Source of the DNA: Aquatica leii
Taxonomy: Eukaryota > Arthropoda > Insecta > Coleoptera > Lampyridae
Reading direction: 5' to 3'
DNA: 64,000 nucleotides
NCBI GenBank assembly: GCA_035610365.1
Contig: CM069435.1
Coordinates: forward strand, 62,369,389 to 62,433,388
Below, in pieces: positions 31,574 to 43,857 of the stretch. The notes below the pieces were generated by a model. It was not told the origin of the DNA. It did not search any database and worked only from the letters and a program-made list of their open reading frames with translations. The translations under genes were made by a program, and so were the position numbers. How positions within the stretch are numbered: position 1 is the stretch's first letter; each line of letters begins with the position of its first letter.

Positions 31574-32050
31574 TTAACCTTTGAGCACAACAATTAGACA
31601 CTGAAAGATGTTTATTACTTTAAATACAAATCTCGCCGATATTCTAATTTGCCGGCAAAAGATAAAGTTGCTTATTCTTTTAAAGAATTTTCTAAGTACT
31701 AGAATCTTTGCAAGCAATCTAAACCTGAATAGTCGATAAGAACAAAACTTTACGATAAATAATTGGTAGTTAGCAATGTCACTTGAAAACATCGGTAACT
31801 GTAAATTAAGAAGCAATTGTAAATAATTGGTACATAAATTGATTGGTTTAAGATCATTAGAAAAAGTCGACATACTAAAACGTTTTTTAAGAATACCATT
31901 GGTTTTTATCATAGCTAAACAAAGATTTAATTGGAATTCGTCTATTGTGAGAAATTCAGTTAAATTCCATTTACTTGCGATGAGTTCTGTATAAATTTCT
32001 AGATAAGTGTTTTCACTATCGGAAATCTTTGTACGTAAAAATTTAATCAT
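31574..32050 (-). pseudogene. Pao copy 2 gag remnant
   Basis: 158 open codons. The middle reads LNLQLPMFSSDIANYQLF, which fits the DUF1759 gag opening LP.L.LP.F.GDI..W..F. The second half loses the pattern, probably by a frame change. The N-terminal part is unrecognised but lies where gag should begin. Confidence 0.5.
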
Positions 32051-32060
32051 ATCAACTTGA

Positions 32061-33697
32061 AAATCATTTATTACGGGTGTTAAATCGATAAAAAGATCTT
32101 GGAGTTTATATAAATCATTTAAAATTCAACGCAATTTTGTTTACTGGGTAGAAACCTAAAGTTTTTTGCTTTCACCTATTTTATAATTAATTGAAAAATA
32201 AAAATTTGAAAGACTATGGATATCAATTTTAAGCGTAAATTATACGTTGCTCGTAATGGCCTTGCAACACGTGTAATGTACGATAAGCGTTTTAAAGTTA
32301 ATAACCTAATTAGAATTATAAAAGCGAGCAGGAATAATAGTAAAATAGAAAGGACTTACTTTTTTCTTTGCGTAAATCTGGTACAGAACGGTTGCTGCTG
32401 AAGTAAACGTAGTACGGTAATTTCATTGACGCAGTTGTCCAGATTAACACTACAGCGACTTTTTAAAAATAGATAGCGGTGTAACAAATAACTATTATCT
32501 TGCCGGTACCTCGTTACAGATGAAACGGTTTTTTTAAGAAGTAGATAGCGGTTCTTCTGTTGCAAATGTGGGTAAATTAAATCGAGGTGAAACATAATGA
32601 AAAAACAAAAATGCGATTTAGCGTTAACAAACTTTATCGGTAGAACAATGATATGGAAAAACACTTATCGTGGCACGCGCAAACTCGAGGTTCTTTATTG
32701 TTATCATTTGGTACTTGTTGAGTAACACTTGTTCTTAAACTATTTTCTGGCATACAAACATTTGGTATTTCTTAATGTGATTAAAATTTATGACGTAAAA
32801 TCTTTCCACAAACAAAAAACACAAAAACACCCAAAAAACAAATGAATAAAGCATAGATGCAATTACGTAGAATCAGCAAGTAATACCAAAATCTAAATCA
32901 CTCTAAAATAAACGAAACGTACTTGGAATTAAAGCAATATAGAATTACAACCCAAATTTTTGCGATTGAAACAAAATGCTAATGACAGATCAAACTAATA
33001 CATTATAAGATGTTTATTAAATTAACTTATGATAACGAAAAAAAATAAACTTTAAGTACTTAAACAAAGAAATTAAAATTCAGATGTATTTGAAGACGTT
33101 TAATAACTTTAAAATTTCCGTGTAAAATTATGCTGAAATGCTACTAAAGTACCGGGTCCTTCACGAAAGCAATAACAGAAAAATCAAAATGAAGCTACGT
33201 TGTATTAAAAAGTTGAAAGTTTGATCAACAAGCATTCCTCGCCCGCTTAAAGCAATAAAACTTATTGACTTTTTTAAATAAAATGAAGTGAATTTAATTA
33301 ATCGATGAAAGTAATTATTACTCTTTAACTTTAGGTAACAATAGTGCGTTATTGTTACCTATGAATTTGTAAAATAAAATTATACATTATACAAATTTTG
33401 TTGATTGTGACTGGAATACTATATTCGTCGTTTAAATAATTTTTTTTGTAGCTTCCAAATCATTTTTCAAATTCTTATATTGTAGTTGCAATAGTTTAAT
33501 TATACGATATTTATTCCTGTCACGTGTTACATCGTATACTTAATATAAAAAGCTTTGTAGTCTAATATATTATTGTACGAAATTTACAAACTAAAAACAT
33601 AACAATTTGTTTTAACATCATATTACATTTAGCATCTGTCGATAAAACTATTATTGAACAATAAAAGTACATTAAAATTCATGTTTTTTTACAGACA
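32061..33697. other. AT-rich spacer
   Basis: Short open frames at 32216-32401 and 32356-32664 overlap on opposite strands and show no recognisable domain. Two partial repeats around GATAGCGGT (about 32472 and 32546) are noted. No LTR identified. Confidence 0.4.
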
Positions 33698-35207
33698 CCC
33701 CAAGCAACATTTTGTAACCGTGGTTACGTTGTAACCAGTTGCAAATTAGTAACATTAGCACCATGGTAAATAAACCGTTGCAGCAACGTAGCAGCAACTT
33801 TCATAATTTACTGAGGTTTCAAATCTATTACAAAAATAACCATTTTACAACTATGGTTATAACTAAGTTTTTCTTAAACCCTTATGTAACTACAGTGTCA
33901 ATTCAGTGGCATTAAAACCTTCATTTCGGTTTCGAGTGTAACAGTCTTGAAACTATGGTTACAAGTGTGAATTTCTAAAACTACACTACAGTGTTAATCT
34001 ATACGTTCAAACAGCAACAGAAGAAGTGCATTTTACAAGATTTTTATAAGACACATAGTCCATTATCATTATCCAATAAACAGTACCGAAAGTGTTTCTA
34101 ATTCATAACTACGTAAGTACAATTATCGGTATATTATATTACTATAATTTTAATCGTGCATTTAAACTACTGTTTCTAATTTAATCAACGTTGAAGAATT
34201 AGTTGCCAATTATAAGTAAGCAAATTTTAAATTGATTTTATTTTCTTCTTGGATAAAATAGAATTTGATTGCAAGGACATTACAAATATTACACACCGTG
34301 ATTAGAACGTGTAAATTAGATCGCCATTGCTAACACCTATAATCTTTAAAAAACCAGTCGAGGTTATGATCATTGAACCGATTTTAATTGCACATGTGCA
34401 TTTGTAGCCTAATACAAATATTTAACTAAGAATTACGTAGACGCATTAAAGTATAACATGTGAGGAATATCTTAAACCGCCATGGTCTTTTAACACAAAG
34501 ACATTTTTCTCTTAACAAAATTTATGCATTTACTATTTACAAAACTTATAAATAAAAGACATAATCCGCTTTTCTTGAAAATTTGCCGTAAAAACCTGTT
34601 TATTGGTACCTACCTGCAACAGATGTAAAAATTCTTTTATTATATCTTTTTTGTTTGAATTTAGTTCTATAAGAAACTATAAAAATTTAAATAATGTACA
34701 TTTATTATAACTTTTTATATATCTGTATCTTTTTATTAATATATTTTTATCTCTACTTTTGTTTTGTTTTTATGATGTAGTTAGTAACTAAAATCTTGGA
34801 TAAGTCGCTTAACAAAGCGATTATAAAGTAGTTTCAAACAATGGTAATAAGCATATTTTCAAAACAGTTACATAGCAGTTGCTGTAAACGGTAACTACAA
34901 TGTTACAAATCAATTACAAAACCGTGATGATAAACCATTACAGAAACGATTCAGAATAGGTAAACATGATTTGTAAAAAACCGTTATAGCAACGCTGCAA
35001 AACAGTTACAAAGTAGTAATTGCAACGGTTTCAGACACGTTGTAAAACGGTTATAATATTACTGCAGTTGCCTTGCAACTGACCAAATCCGGTATTGACA
35101 ACGTATCAGGAAAGACTCAGCAACGATTCTGTAACTAATTACCTTACTGAAACCATAGTTGCAAGAGAGTTTTACAACCGTTTTGTAACTGATTTTTGCT
35201 ACTTGGG
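33698..35207. mobile_element. Non-autonomous DNA transposon with subterminal GTTACA-type motifs
   Basis: 1510 bp bounded by CCCAAGCAACA on the left and, reversed, CCCAAGTAGCA on the right. The ends and subterminal regions are unusually rich in short motifs of the GTTACAA/TTGTAAC/AACCGTT/GCAACG kind in both orientations. They are dense at 33700-34020 and 34800-35200, while the middle is ordinary AT-rich sequence. Such subterminal repeat arrays are transposase-binding landscapes in several DNA transposon superfamilies (hAT and P among them). No coding sequence. ACA lies just outside both ends but one base offset on the left, so the target duplication is uncertain. Confidence 0.55.
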
Positions 35208-38200
35208 ACATAATTTAAAATTTAGTAAAAACGTTTAATGCAGTTTTTAACAAAATTTTTATTAACAAATCTTAAAAACAAAGATAAAAATATTTTACAA
35301 CGTATCTTCAACTCAAGCTACAATTGAGACTGAAACCAACGTAACATGAACATTTTTGATTGCAATCTGAAACATGATATGAACTAGTATTGGCATCAGA
35401 ATTCCCGATAGTAACTGATACAAATAAGTACGACGGTAATTGATATTACGAATAAAACCACATTTGTACTAATTCAGAAAAAAAGGTTATAGTGTATTTA
35501 TCAGTAAAAACATATTATTAAATAAACATATTATTTTAGCTTTTTTTAAGTTGAATACAAAGGTATTATATTACTGAATTTTTTAATTTAGGTTTAAACT
35601 CCGGATTAAGTAAACTATGATTCATTTTAGAATTTTGAAATATTATTAGTCATATTAACACAAAACTAATAACAAATCATATCAAAGTATTTTTAAATTA
35701 ACTTAACTACACTGTAAAAAATATTGGTAAATTTACTAAGAAAATTTACCAAAAATTAATAATGTCACTTCAAACTAAACAGCATTATTTACAAAATTAA
35801 AAAAAAATTTAAAACAAGTTTTAACTATGATTGTAAAACCGGCTATTAGTTAATTAGGTAATATTTGTATTACAAAAAATTGTACTTTGCTTCTCAAATA
35901 AAGTACCGGTATCATGTTTTTAATAAACATTTAAGTACTGTATTTTTTTTAATCATTAAAATTTGAAACGTTATTTTATAATTATCTAAATCAACTTTTT
36001 TTACAGACTATTTCTGTATAATTATTTGAAAGTGGTAATTTCTACTCACGAAACGTTTATGTAACGTATCTTAATTGGTATAGAATTAATAATTAAATTA
36101 AAAAAATTATTAATCTAATCACTAATTGCATTATCAAAGTTTTCGCTTTTTGTAAAGTTACAGTACGCTTCTATGTTTTAGTTAGTGCTAAAGTAAGTGT
36201 AGTATTAGAGACAAAGCGAAAAACTTGTTTACTTTTATAATAACGTGTAGTTTTAAAAGTTGCAGTGTAAGTTTTTGTTTAAACAAAACTTTGTTAAATT
36301 TATTTTATTTTACTTTTAATGTAAACTTTTGATTATTAATAGTCATACTTAAAGAATGTGTAAGAAGTTTAATCCATTTATTTTGTTACTTCCGACCTTT
36401 ATACATTTGAACGTGTTTTTTAGATACTTTTTTATATGATTTGTTTACTCAGCGTTTTTTAATATTTAGAAACCAACTTATTATTTAATTTTTTACTGAG
36501 TATCCAATTGAAAAGGGATTGTAAAAAGTTGAGAATTTGTAAATTAATTATTATTACAATAAAGTATATGCTCACAAGTTAAAAATTTTTATAGAACATC
36601 TACTCGATTGGTTTAATTTGTTTATTGATTTTTCTATTGTTAAAAATGTCTGTATTTTTTAGTTTGCTGCTAAGAGCGTGTTATCTAAATGCAAATTGCT
36701 GTATCTACAAACTACTTTGAGGTTTAGTAAATAAACTACCAGTGTTTTCACCAACAATAGGATTGAAGATATTTTGTCTTGAACGTGTTATTAAATCAAG
36801 TTTGTAATTTTCTCGCATCGACAGGTGCCAAAGTATCAAAACGATCTAAATGCACAATAATTTCAAAGTTGTTTTTACTTTTTTAAATACACAATTTTTA
36901 GGTAGTTATTTTCTGATAAAAAAAACGTATAGTACGTTTAGTTTGTGTGCTTCTTATAACTATATTATGTATACAGATCAAAATTTTAAAATAAAAAAAA
37001 TCAAATGTACAAAAAAAGGTTAAGCAATTGGTTTGATGTTTCATGGCAACGTTTGGTTGTCAATTGCAATATTTCAAGTTTTTCAGATATTGTTGTTACC
37101 TCAAGAAAATTGACTTTCAGTAACAAACAAGTTGATAAGTATTGGGAAAAATAAATTTGCAAGCAAAGTCAAAATTGCGGCCATCTTTACCGCGGTGCGG
37201 TGCTATCTTTTAAAATATATTTTAATTTAATATACTTTTTTTTAATTTACCGTTTTGTATTTAATGATTTAAATAATCTTTTGTGTTATAGGTATTTTGT
37301 ATCGTTGCATAAACCATTTTTGCATTTTGCGGTTCAAAAAAAATTAAACGTATAACTACCGGTTCTTCGACAACTACATGAAAGTCATTTTCCTTGCAAC
37401 TGATGAGCTTGCCACCACTACCGCTTAACGTCGGTTTCAAGATTTTTCACCAGTCCAGATGTTTAGAGGTTAACGTTAATTGCAAATGTGGTTAAAACAT
37501 TTTGAAAATCTATGGTAGAATATAGTTTTAAATTGTTTTTTCTAACTGAAATTTTTCTTTGCAATAATATTGTAACATTTTTTTCCTGAAGCTGTTTGCT
37601 TACTTCGGAAGAATATAAAATTCTTGTTGGCGTACTGTATTCTTGCATAATTCATCAACGATTTGAAAACGATTGAAGTGAGATTTAGGCAATAGAAACA
37701 AATTTTGATTTCTTGTATTTTCAAACGAAGCGATAATAATGTAACGAAAGTTTATGATACCAATAGTATGTATAGGTGTTATACATTTCCAAATTTAAAC
37801 ATTTTAGCAAGTGTCAAAATTCTTGCAAAAATTAAATACAAAAAAATTTTGTGAAAAATTTTATAAAGAAATTTAAAGTTTGTAAGACTCAAAGGCTAAT
37901 TACGGTGTCGAGCGATCAAAACAAAATAAATTTGCCAAATAACGTAGTTTTTATTGAAATTTTAATTTTAATTTTTTAGTATAGGTAAAATTATAAATTC
38001 AAACACAAAAATTACTTTCACATAAGAATTCACATTCCACAATAATTCAAAACATCAAATAGAGTAACTTTTCGTCACAGACGATTAAGAAAGTTTAAGG
38101 AAAACTAACCCATATTTGACTTATGAAATAAAATAAATGTGTATATAAATGAGCTCTTGTGTTAGCTGCACCTGTTTTAACATTGACCGAATAATAAATT

Positions 38201-38322
38201 TATATAAAAAATATATTACCTACACAAACAAGATACTACCTTCTCGGTACGCATAAAACTGAAATTGATCACTGCAACGGCATTCGTATTTGAAAATTTG
38301 GGAAGCCGAGACAGAATAATTA
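35208..38322. other. Long AT-rich spacer
   Basis: No coding sequence recognised. One small hairpin at about 35725-35753 (TTGGTAAATTT, 7-base loop, AAATTTACCAA) could be a fragment of a MITE. Confidence 0.5.
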
Positions 38323-40370
38323 CACTGGTCTGCAAAAAATATTTTTTATCGAGCCCTGACACTATTACAGGTGATTCTTATGTAAAATGACGTCCTGAAT
38401 CTAAATATGTCTTCCGTTTTCTTCCATCACCCATCATTTTCAAGGGAGTCCCAAATCTCTAATTTTACCACTTTTCGATAAATTAATTATAATTTATTTT
38501 TCGAACGATAACAATTATTATAATAATTATTGTAATAATAAATATATGGACATGAATTTAATTTAAATGGAAAAAAGAACTATTTTAGCTATAAACAGTA
38601 ATAAATAGAAAGATATTCATCGTTACTTGGTGCTTGCTTTCCTTTTATACCCCGAGGTACAGCTCTCTCGTTTCAAAAACCAGCAGTACTCCGCCAACAT
38701 GCTTGCATTCCACTTCCCTAAAAATCTCTTCTCTAGCTTAGCGATGTCTTGATGGAACCGGTCCCCTGTTTGATTTTAGCTTCGCTAAGACGAGGAAATA
38801 TAGTTTTCAAAAATTGAAATGCGCCACCTGTCTTGTCCACTGCTTTCACAAACTGCTTGATCAATCCAAGTTTGATGTGTAAAGGTGGTAAGTAAATATT
38901 TTCCTTCGGAACCAAAGGATTGTGAGCGACATTTTTCTGACCAGGCATAAGATTTTCTCGCAGAGGCCAGTCCCGTACGATGTAATCTTTATCTCGGGAT
39001 CGGCTATCCCATTCACAAAAAAAAGCAGCAATATTGCAGGCCCGTGAGTAGAGCAACAACTTTTAAGTCAGCGCAAAGTTTCCACTTATAATTATGATAA
39101 CTAATTTTATCAAGGAGACTGAAGATGTTTGCATTAGGGCAGAACACTAAACCTTCATCTTCTGAGAAAAGACATTTCAGGGTTGCTTGTCTGGTCCTGT
39201 AAGAAGATATTTTTACTTCCTTTTCTAAGAGATTCCACTGTTGAAGTCGCGATCCTAGGAACTGAAATTTAGTTTTGGGTAACTGCAAAGCCCTGAAAAG
39301 ATCATTTAATTCCGATTGAGTGAGGAGGTGAGGTTGCCGAGAAACTAAATCTGCGGAATACTCTTCATCATTATTGAACATATCATTCGAAGTACCAGGT
39401 TGTGGCTCAGAGTCTTTTAAATCAATTTCCGGCTCTAGACTATAAGTGTTTGGGAACTCTGGGATTGGCAAAGTATCGTTATGAGGAACAGGTCTTAGAT
39501 GACAGCGAGGTTCACGACAAACCATGGGCACAGCAAATGGCATTGATTTACGGAAACCTTTAAGCCATTTGGTCAAACTACTGTAACAAGTCGTACAGCA
39601 AACTGATAGAGCCCAAGTCTTGTCCTGGTCGCCAACTTGACTATTAATGTACAATTTATAAGCTGTTTTAACAAGCGGAGAAAGGGGTTTTCGTTGCGCT
39701 TTTAAAGTTAATTCCCCGCAGACATAGCAGAAGCTATCGGGATGATTTTTACACTCGCGTGGCATAATTAAACAGTAATTCAACGCCCGACATTAACCAC
39801 AAATCACACTTAGTCACTTGAAAAAATCCGGAGTAAAAGTAGTTTTACTGTTTTACACAAATGAACAAAAATGAACACAAAATCCAGCACGTTTAAAACG
39901 TCGACAAGTTAACTCTGCAACAGCTATAGATGTACTGATCGAAGCAGTTAAGGAAACAATGTAAAATACTATAATGAGAAGAGTAATGCAACTTCAAGCC
40001 TGTCGAAAATTCCTGTTCAAACCTGCATGTGGTATTGAGATCGCCAGCGTCGTGCAGTGAATCTTCCTAACTGTTTATTAATATTTTTGTACTGTTCTTA
40101 TATATTTGTATTTTATTGTTGTTTCTATATACATTTTATAGCAAAATTATTGCTATATACTTTGGTATAAATTTTATTATCTGCTTTGGGATGTTTAACG
40201 GCTATAAGTTAAAATTCTAAAAATAAAATGCAAAAAATAAAATAAAAACAGGGTCCCCCCAAAATAGGTGCGTGATGGGTAAAAACGGACCTCATTTTTG
40301 GATTCAGGAGGTCATTTTACATAAGCATCGTCAAGAATGGTATCATGTCCAATTTTCTTGCAGACCAGTG
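38323..40370 (-). mobile_element. DNA transposon with CACTGG ends and TTA duplication, internally deleted
   Basis: 2048 bp. The ends are inverted repeats of about 130 bp (38323-38455 against 40243-40370) sharing CACTGGTCTGCAA, CTTATGTAAAATGAC, TCCTGAATC and CCATCAC. TTA lies directly outside both ends (38320-38322 and 40371-40373). CACTR-type ends with a 3-bp duplication would suit the CACTA/EnSpm (CMC) group, but a TTA target also occurs in PIF/Harbinger, so the superfamily is not settled. The single gene inside (minus strand) is a deleted copy of a repetitive arthropod protein family. Confidence 0.8.
38623..39765 (-). pseudogene. Transposon-borne C2C2 protein of an arthropod repeat family, deleted copy
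   Basis: From ATG 39765: MPRECKNHPDSFCYVCGELT, a C-x2-C zinc-like opening, then SVCCTTC and FAVPMVCREP, LTQSELNDLFRAL and LGSRLQQWNLL. After an internal deletion come KLCADLKVVALLTGLQ, FFCEWDSRSRDKDY, GQKNVAHNPLV, IYLPPLHIKLGLIKQFVKA, FPRLSEAKIKQG. After a second deletion and frame change the true C-terminus follows: DRFHQDIAKLEKRF, then KWNASMLAEYCWFLKRE, ending at the TAA whose last base is 38623. I recall this protein as a family present in very many copies in insect genomes and usually annotated as uncharacterised. Its location between terminal inverted repeats argues that it is the transposase of this element. The Cys/His-rich N-terminus would bind DNA. The deletions make this copy inactive. 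Confidence 0.75.
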
Positions 40371-40699
40371 TTAATGTTTTTTCAGGAATTATAAGTTTTC
40401 ATTATTCATTTTACTCACAGAGAATGTGCTACTTACACATCAATTTACTTAGTGACTTGTACATATAGTGTGATCCTCACTGTATTTAGTGTGAGTGTAA
40501 TATAAACAATAATTATAAACGACGCTTCAAAAAGTCATCAAAAGAAGTTGTAAAAAAAACAAAGTGTTAAATTTAAGATAAAAAAGTGAGTGTACCATTT
40601 TGGGTATTTTTTAAAACTCATTCATCGTACAAACGATATGAAATTTGAAAATATGCAGCCGTGTACCGCAGATATCAATGATGAATACATTTATTATAA
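40371..40699. other. AT-rich spacer
   Basis: Nothing recognised. Confidence 0.4.
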
Positions 40700-42106
40700 T
40701 CATTTTTTTTAGGTTACGTTCAAACATTGGTACAAACGGACTGATGCACATCCGTTGGTTAAAGCTATGTCTGCAATCAATACACCGACCACTTCTGCTG
40801 TCAACTATCTTCCAGATAATTTTACACTTTTTAACCCTTCAACATTCACTGTACACATAACCGAACGACGATTTTTTGATATTGAGAATTCTGTTGAAGA
40901 GTTAAGCTAGTAAAAGCTAATAAACATCATCCATTCACATGTAATTTCAATAAAATGGATCTGATTTCAAAGACTCGTGATGGTCTGATAAGTTTCTTAA
41001 AATTTAAATGTCAAATGTGTAGTATTGAGAAGGTTGTGCAAACGAAAACTCGAGACGATAAAGTAACTGCTAATTTAACAATTTTGTCCACCATAACCAA
41101 CGGAATCGGGTATAGTAAAATTTGAGTATTATGAATATGCCTCAACTTTCTATGAGACAGTTTTAAAACATTTTTAACAAGTGTACGAGACAATATTAGC
41201 AACATTATGGAAAAGTATAGAAGAAGCAGGAATTGAAAAAAACACGTATTGTCCAAGAAAAAGAAATGTTGATACAGAAAGTTATTCTATTATAACGATG
41301 ATTGCGATAGAGTGTTGTTAAAACGGTCCTATAAAACAAAGTATGACGCTTCTTCTGGCGTGTATGTATTGTTGGTGCCAACACTAGCAAATCATTATTT
41401 GTTGCCTTTAGGAACAAATATTACAGTAAGGGAACACAAATGTTACAAAAACTCGTCGAGAACATCTACGGCAATAACCGTAATAACCAAACTGCAAGAA
41501 ATATTAACACAAAAAATTAGTTCAAACTGAAGCAGCGTAAGACACCAATTACAAAATCTATTAAAATCAAACATCCAGCTACTTAGGATAGGTGCCAATA
41601 CCGCTGTAAACTACAGACGGAAGGAGAAAAAAACCATCCAAAAGCAACTAAATGCCTTAAAGAAAGACATTATTAATTGTTTAAAGCATATTTTTTGAGA
41701 CTACACCGATTGTAAAGAGTATTTTTGCAGCGGGGCTAAAGAAAACGAAAGAATTGAAATACCAGACTTAATCGATTGTAATTTATTGGACGATATTGTA
41801 GCTTGTTGTATTCGCCTGTTTTATCATGCACATAGTTTTATTTTAAACATGAACAGTAATGCCGCGGAGATTTGTAACGTAATTGTTGCGAAATTTGTAG
41901 GTGGGAAAGGTCAACTTTTTCTTAAAAAGTAGTTACCTGGGGAGATTCCATGCAGCGTGCATTTCTTATAACCGAAGGGATGAATATCACAGCGCTATTC
42001 ATAAGAAAACGATACAGAAGAATCCAGGAAAACACAGCAAGATGTATATTAAACCTGTACTGCCAGAATCGTGCAAAATTTTTTTTATGGTATTGCAAGT
42101 AAATTA
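40700..42106 (+). pseudogene. Mutator-like (Phantom-type) transposase pseudogene
   Basis: The lead-in reads FDIENSVEELS up to a stop at about 40908, then HHPFTCNFNKMDLISKTRDG, LKFKCQMCSIEKVV, then NGIGYSK (about 41090-41125). The catalytic part 41312-41530 shows LLKRSYKTKYDASSGV (…W-S-KRSY-x-KY-A-SG in the family) and EHKCYKNSSRTSTAI. The late part (about 41530-41930) has KKDIINCLKHIF, KEYFCSGAKENE, and NAAEICNVIVAKFVGGKGQL, where the family has AE-FNSIIAKFVGGKRIN. The order fits a MULE transposase of the Phantom type common in insects. The D of the D-G-W-S-KRSY motif is not preserved, and there are several stops and shifts. Terminal repeats were not found. Confidence 0.7.
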
Positions 42107-43740
42107 AAAAAATTTAAAAACAAAAATATTTTTAAATGTGAAATGAAATTTTTATTATTATTAAAATTATGAATATTTTAAGTGAGCTTATTTATGTAAA
42201 TAACAAGATAGAAGTTGAACATCTACACTCAATACAAAAAAAATTATATCAGGAGTATCATTAAAGCAAAAATCAAACATTGCTTCTGGGGTTAATATAT
42301 GATGTCGTTTCACGATACATTTAATTCATCCTCCTGCACTATCACATGGGTTTTTACTGTGAGGAATAGCAAAAAACGCCATTTTGTCTCTAATTCAAAG
42401 TAATCTTCATGATAGCATACATATATTAAAAAATTGAAAAAATGTATTTTTGTGTTGACCGGCTGCTCTATTACTGATAATAAATTTCTTTAAACTTTTT
42501 ATACGACTTTAATAATATAAAAGCTTCTTTTTGAAAAATAGAATTACACAAATTTTTGTTTAAAAAAATCACTTTGTACACACACTAAGAGTAAAAATAA
42601 CAAAACGACCAAAGCAAACATTTAAAGTTAAAAGTAAAAACTAAAAATCCTGTGAATTTAGACTTCAGTTCAAATACAACTTTTCGTGCACAACAAAAAA
42701 ATGCAAAAAATTAGACTCAAGAAAACAGTTAAAAGCAAAAATCAGCGTTGAGCAGTAGACTACTTGATTTAAACCTACACATAAAAACAAACAATTAATA
42801 AAACAAAAATTCAAACAATTGATAAATTTAGATAAGACAAAAAAAGAATACGCTTTTTGTATTTTCTACAAACAAAGAAACCAGTGAAGAATAGTTAGTT
42901 ACTTCTAATTTGATAACTCATAATACAAAAAAAAACTAGTAAGTAGTAGAAAACAAAACTTATTTTACCATTCAAATTTAAAGAAACAAAAAAAAACAAA
43001 AAATGTATTTTAAAAACAATTAAAGTATACTAGATCATTTAGCAAAGATAACTTTAAATGTCAAAACAAGACAGTAGTCGTTACTCAACACTCAACTTTT
43101 CTAACTAAACTAAACTTGAACTACATTTGAACTGATATGATTCTTAATAAACTTCGACGTTGAAAAAAAATTTGTATGAACCGTATCAACAACCCATTTA
43201 AGGTTATGTTAATAAATCTAAAAACTTCTTGGCGCTCGAAGGGTAAGAACAAGGTAGCACAAATCAGTTGTGGTGTAGTTACATTAAATTTAAATAAACA
43301 CTATGTTGCTGGATCTGATCAGAGTAGCTTAAATCTGGTCGGTCAATTAAAAACAGTAGAAAAAAGCACGACTACTAATAACAAACTAGAAATATCAGCA
43401 CAAATATTTTTTATTATTTAAAAAAGCTAAAAATCAAAATCCTGAACTAACAAAAGTATGCGCGGTAACTGAGAAACATAGCAAAGTTATTAAATGATTA
43501 ACTTAAGTTAAGTACAGATTGCATTTCGGAAACTAAAAGAGCAAAAATAAGCAAAAAAAAACGTAATTATAAGAGGGTCGTTTTAAAAAAAACGCAATAA
43601 TCGCAAAAAGGCTTAAAAAACATTCTTACAGTAACGTGATTTATATTTAAGATCAATAATGTTTAAGATTTAAGATATTCATCTATAATTACAATTACCA
43701 AACTAATCAATAACAAGCTCATTAAAATTTACAATGATTT
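42107..43740. other. AT-rich spacer
   Basis: The only long open frame (43176-43421, starting MNRINNPFKVML) resembles nothing I know and is probably chance. Confidence 0.4.
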
Positions 43741-43857
43741 TTCAATACTTAGCATAGAAATGCACATCTTTCTTGTCTCATAGTATTGCCAATTGCGTAG
43801 AAAGGTTTGAATTCTTTTTAACACAGAGAAATATCGCTCTCCTTCCACTGTAGTCAT
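43741..43857 (-). pseudogene. hAT transposase C-terminal dimerisation fragment
   Basis: The minus strand reads MTTVEGERYFSVLKRIQTFL, then RNWQYYETRKMCISMLSIE, 39 open codons. This matches the hAT dimerisation block (…ERSFS-LKRIK-(T/S)-(Y/F)-LR-x-M-x-(E/Q)-RL…L-(S/M)-IE) found at the end of hAT and ZMYM1-like transposases. Nothing else of the gene survives nearby. Confidence 0.75.

Larger units (their letters stand above)
29290..32060 (-). mobile_element. Old BEL/Pao retrotransposon ruin (copy 2)
   Basis: Minus strand, in element order: gag (32050-31574), protease-to-RT linker (31570-31265), a short RT piece (31127-31003), RNase H-to-integrase linker (30851-30510), integrase (30437-29290). 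Most of protease, RT core and RNase H is deleted. Stops and shifts are frequent throughout, unlike copy 1. The sequence is clearly Pao-type but not a close relative of copy 1 in the blocks that can be compared. No LTRs or target duplication found. Confidence 0.85.

Noticed and set aside
32356..32664. 102-codon open frame, minus strand
   Set aside because: Not similar to any family I know and overlaps another short frame; possibly debris upstream of Pao copy 2, but unsupported.
43176..43421. 81-codon frame, plus strand
   Set aside because: Starts with ATG but has no recognisable similarity and no supporting context.
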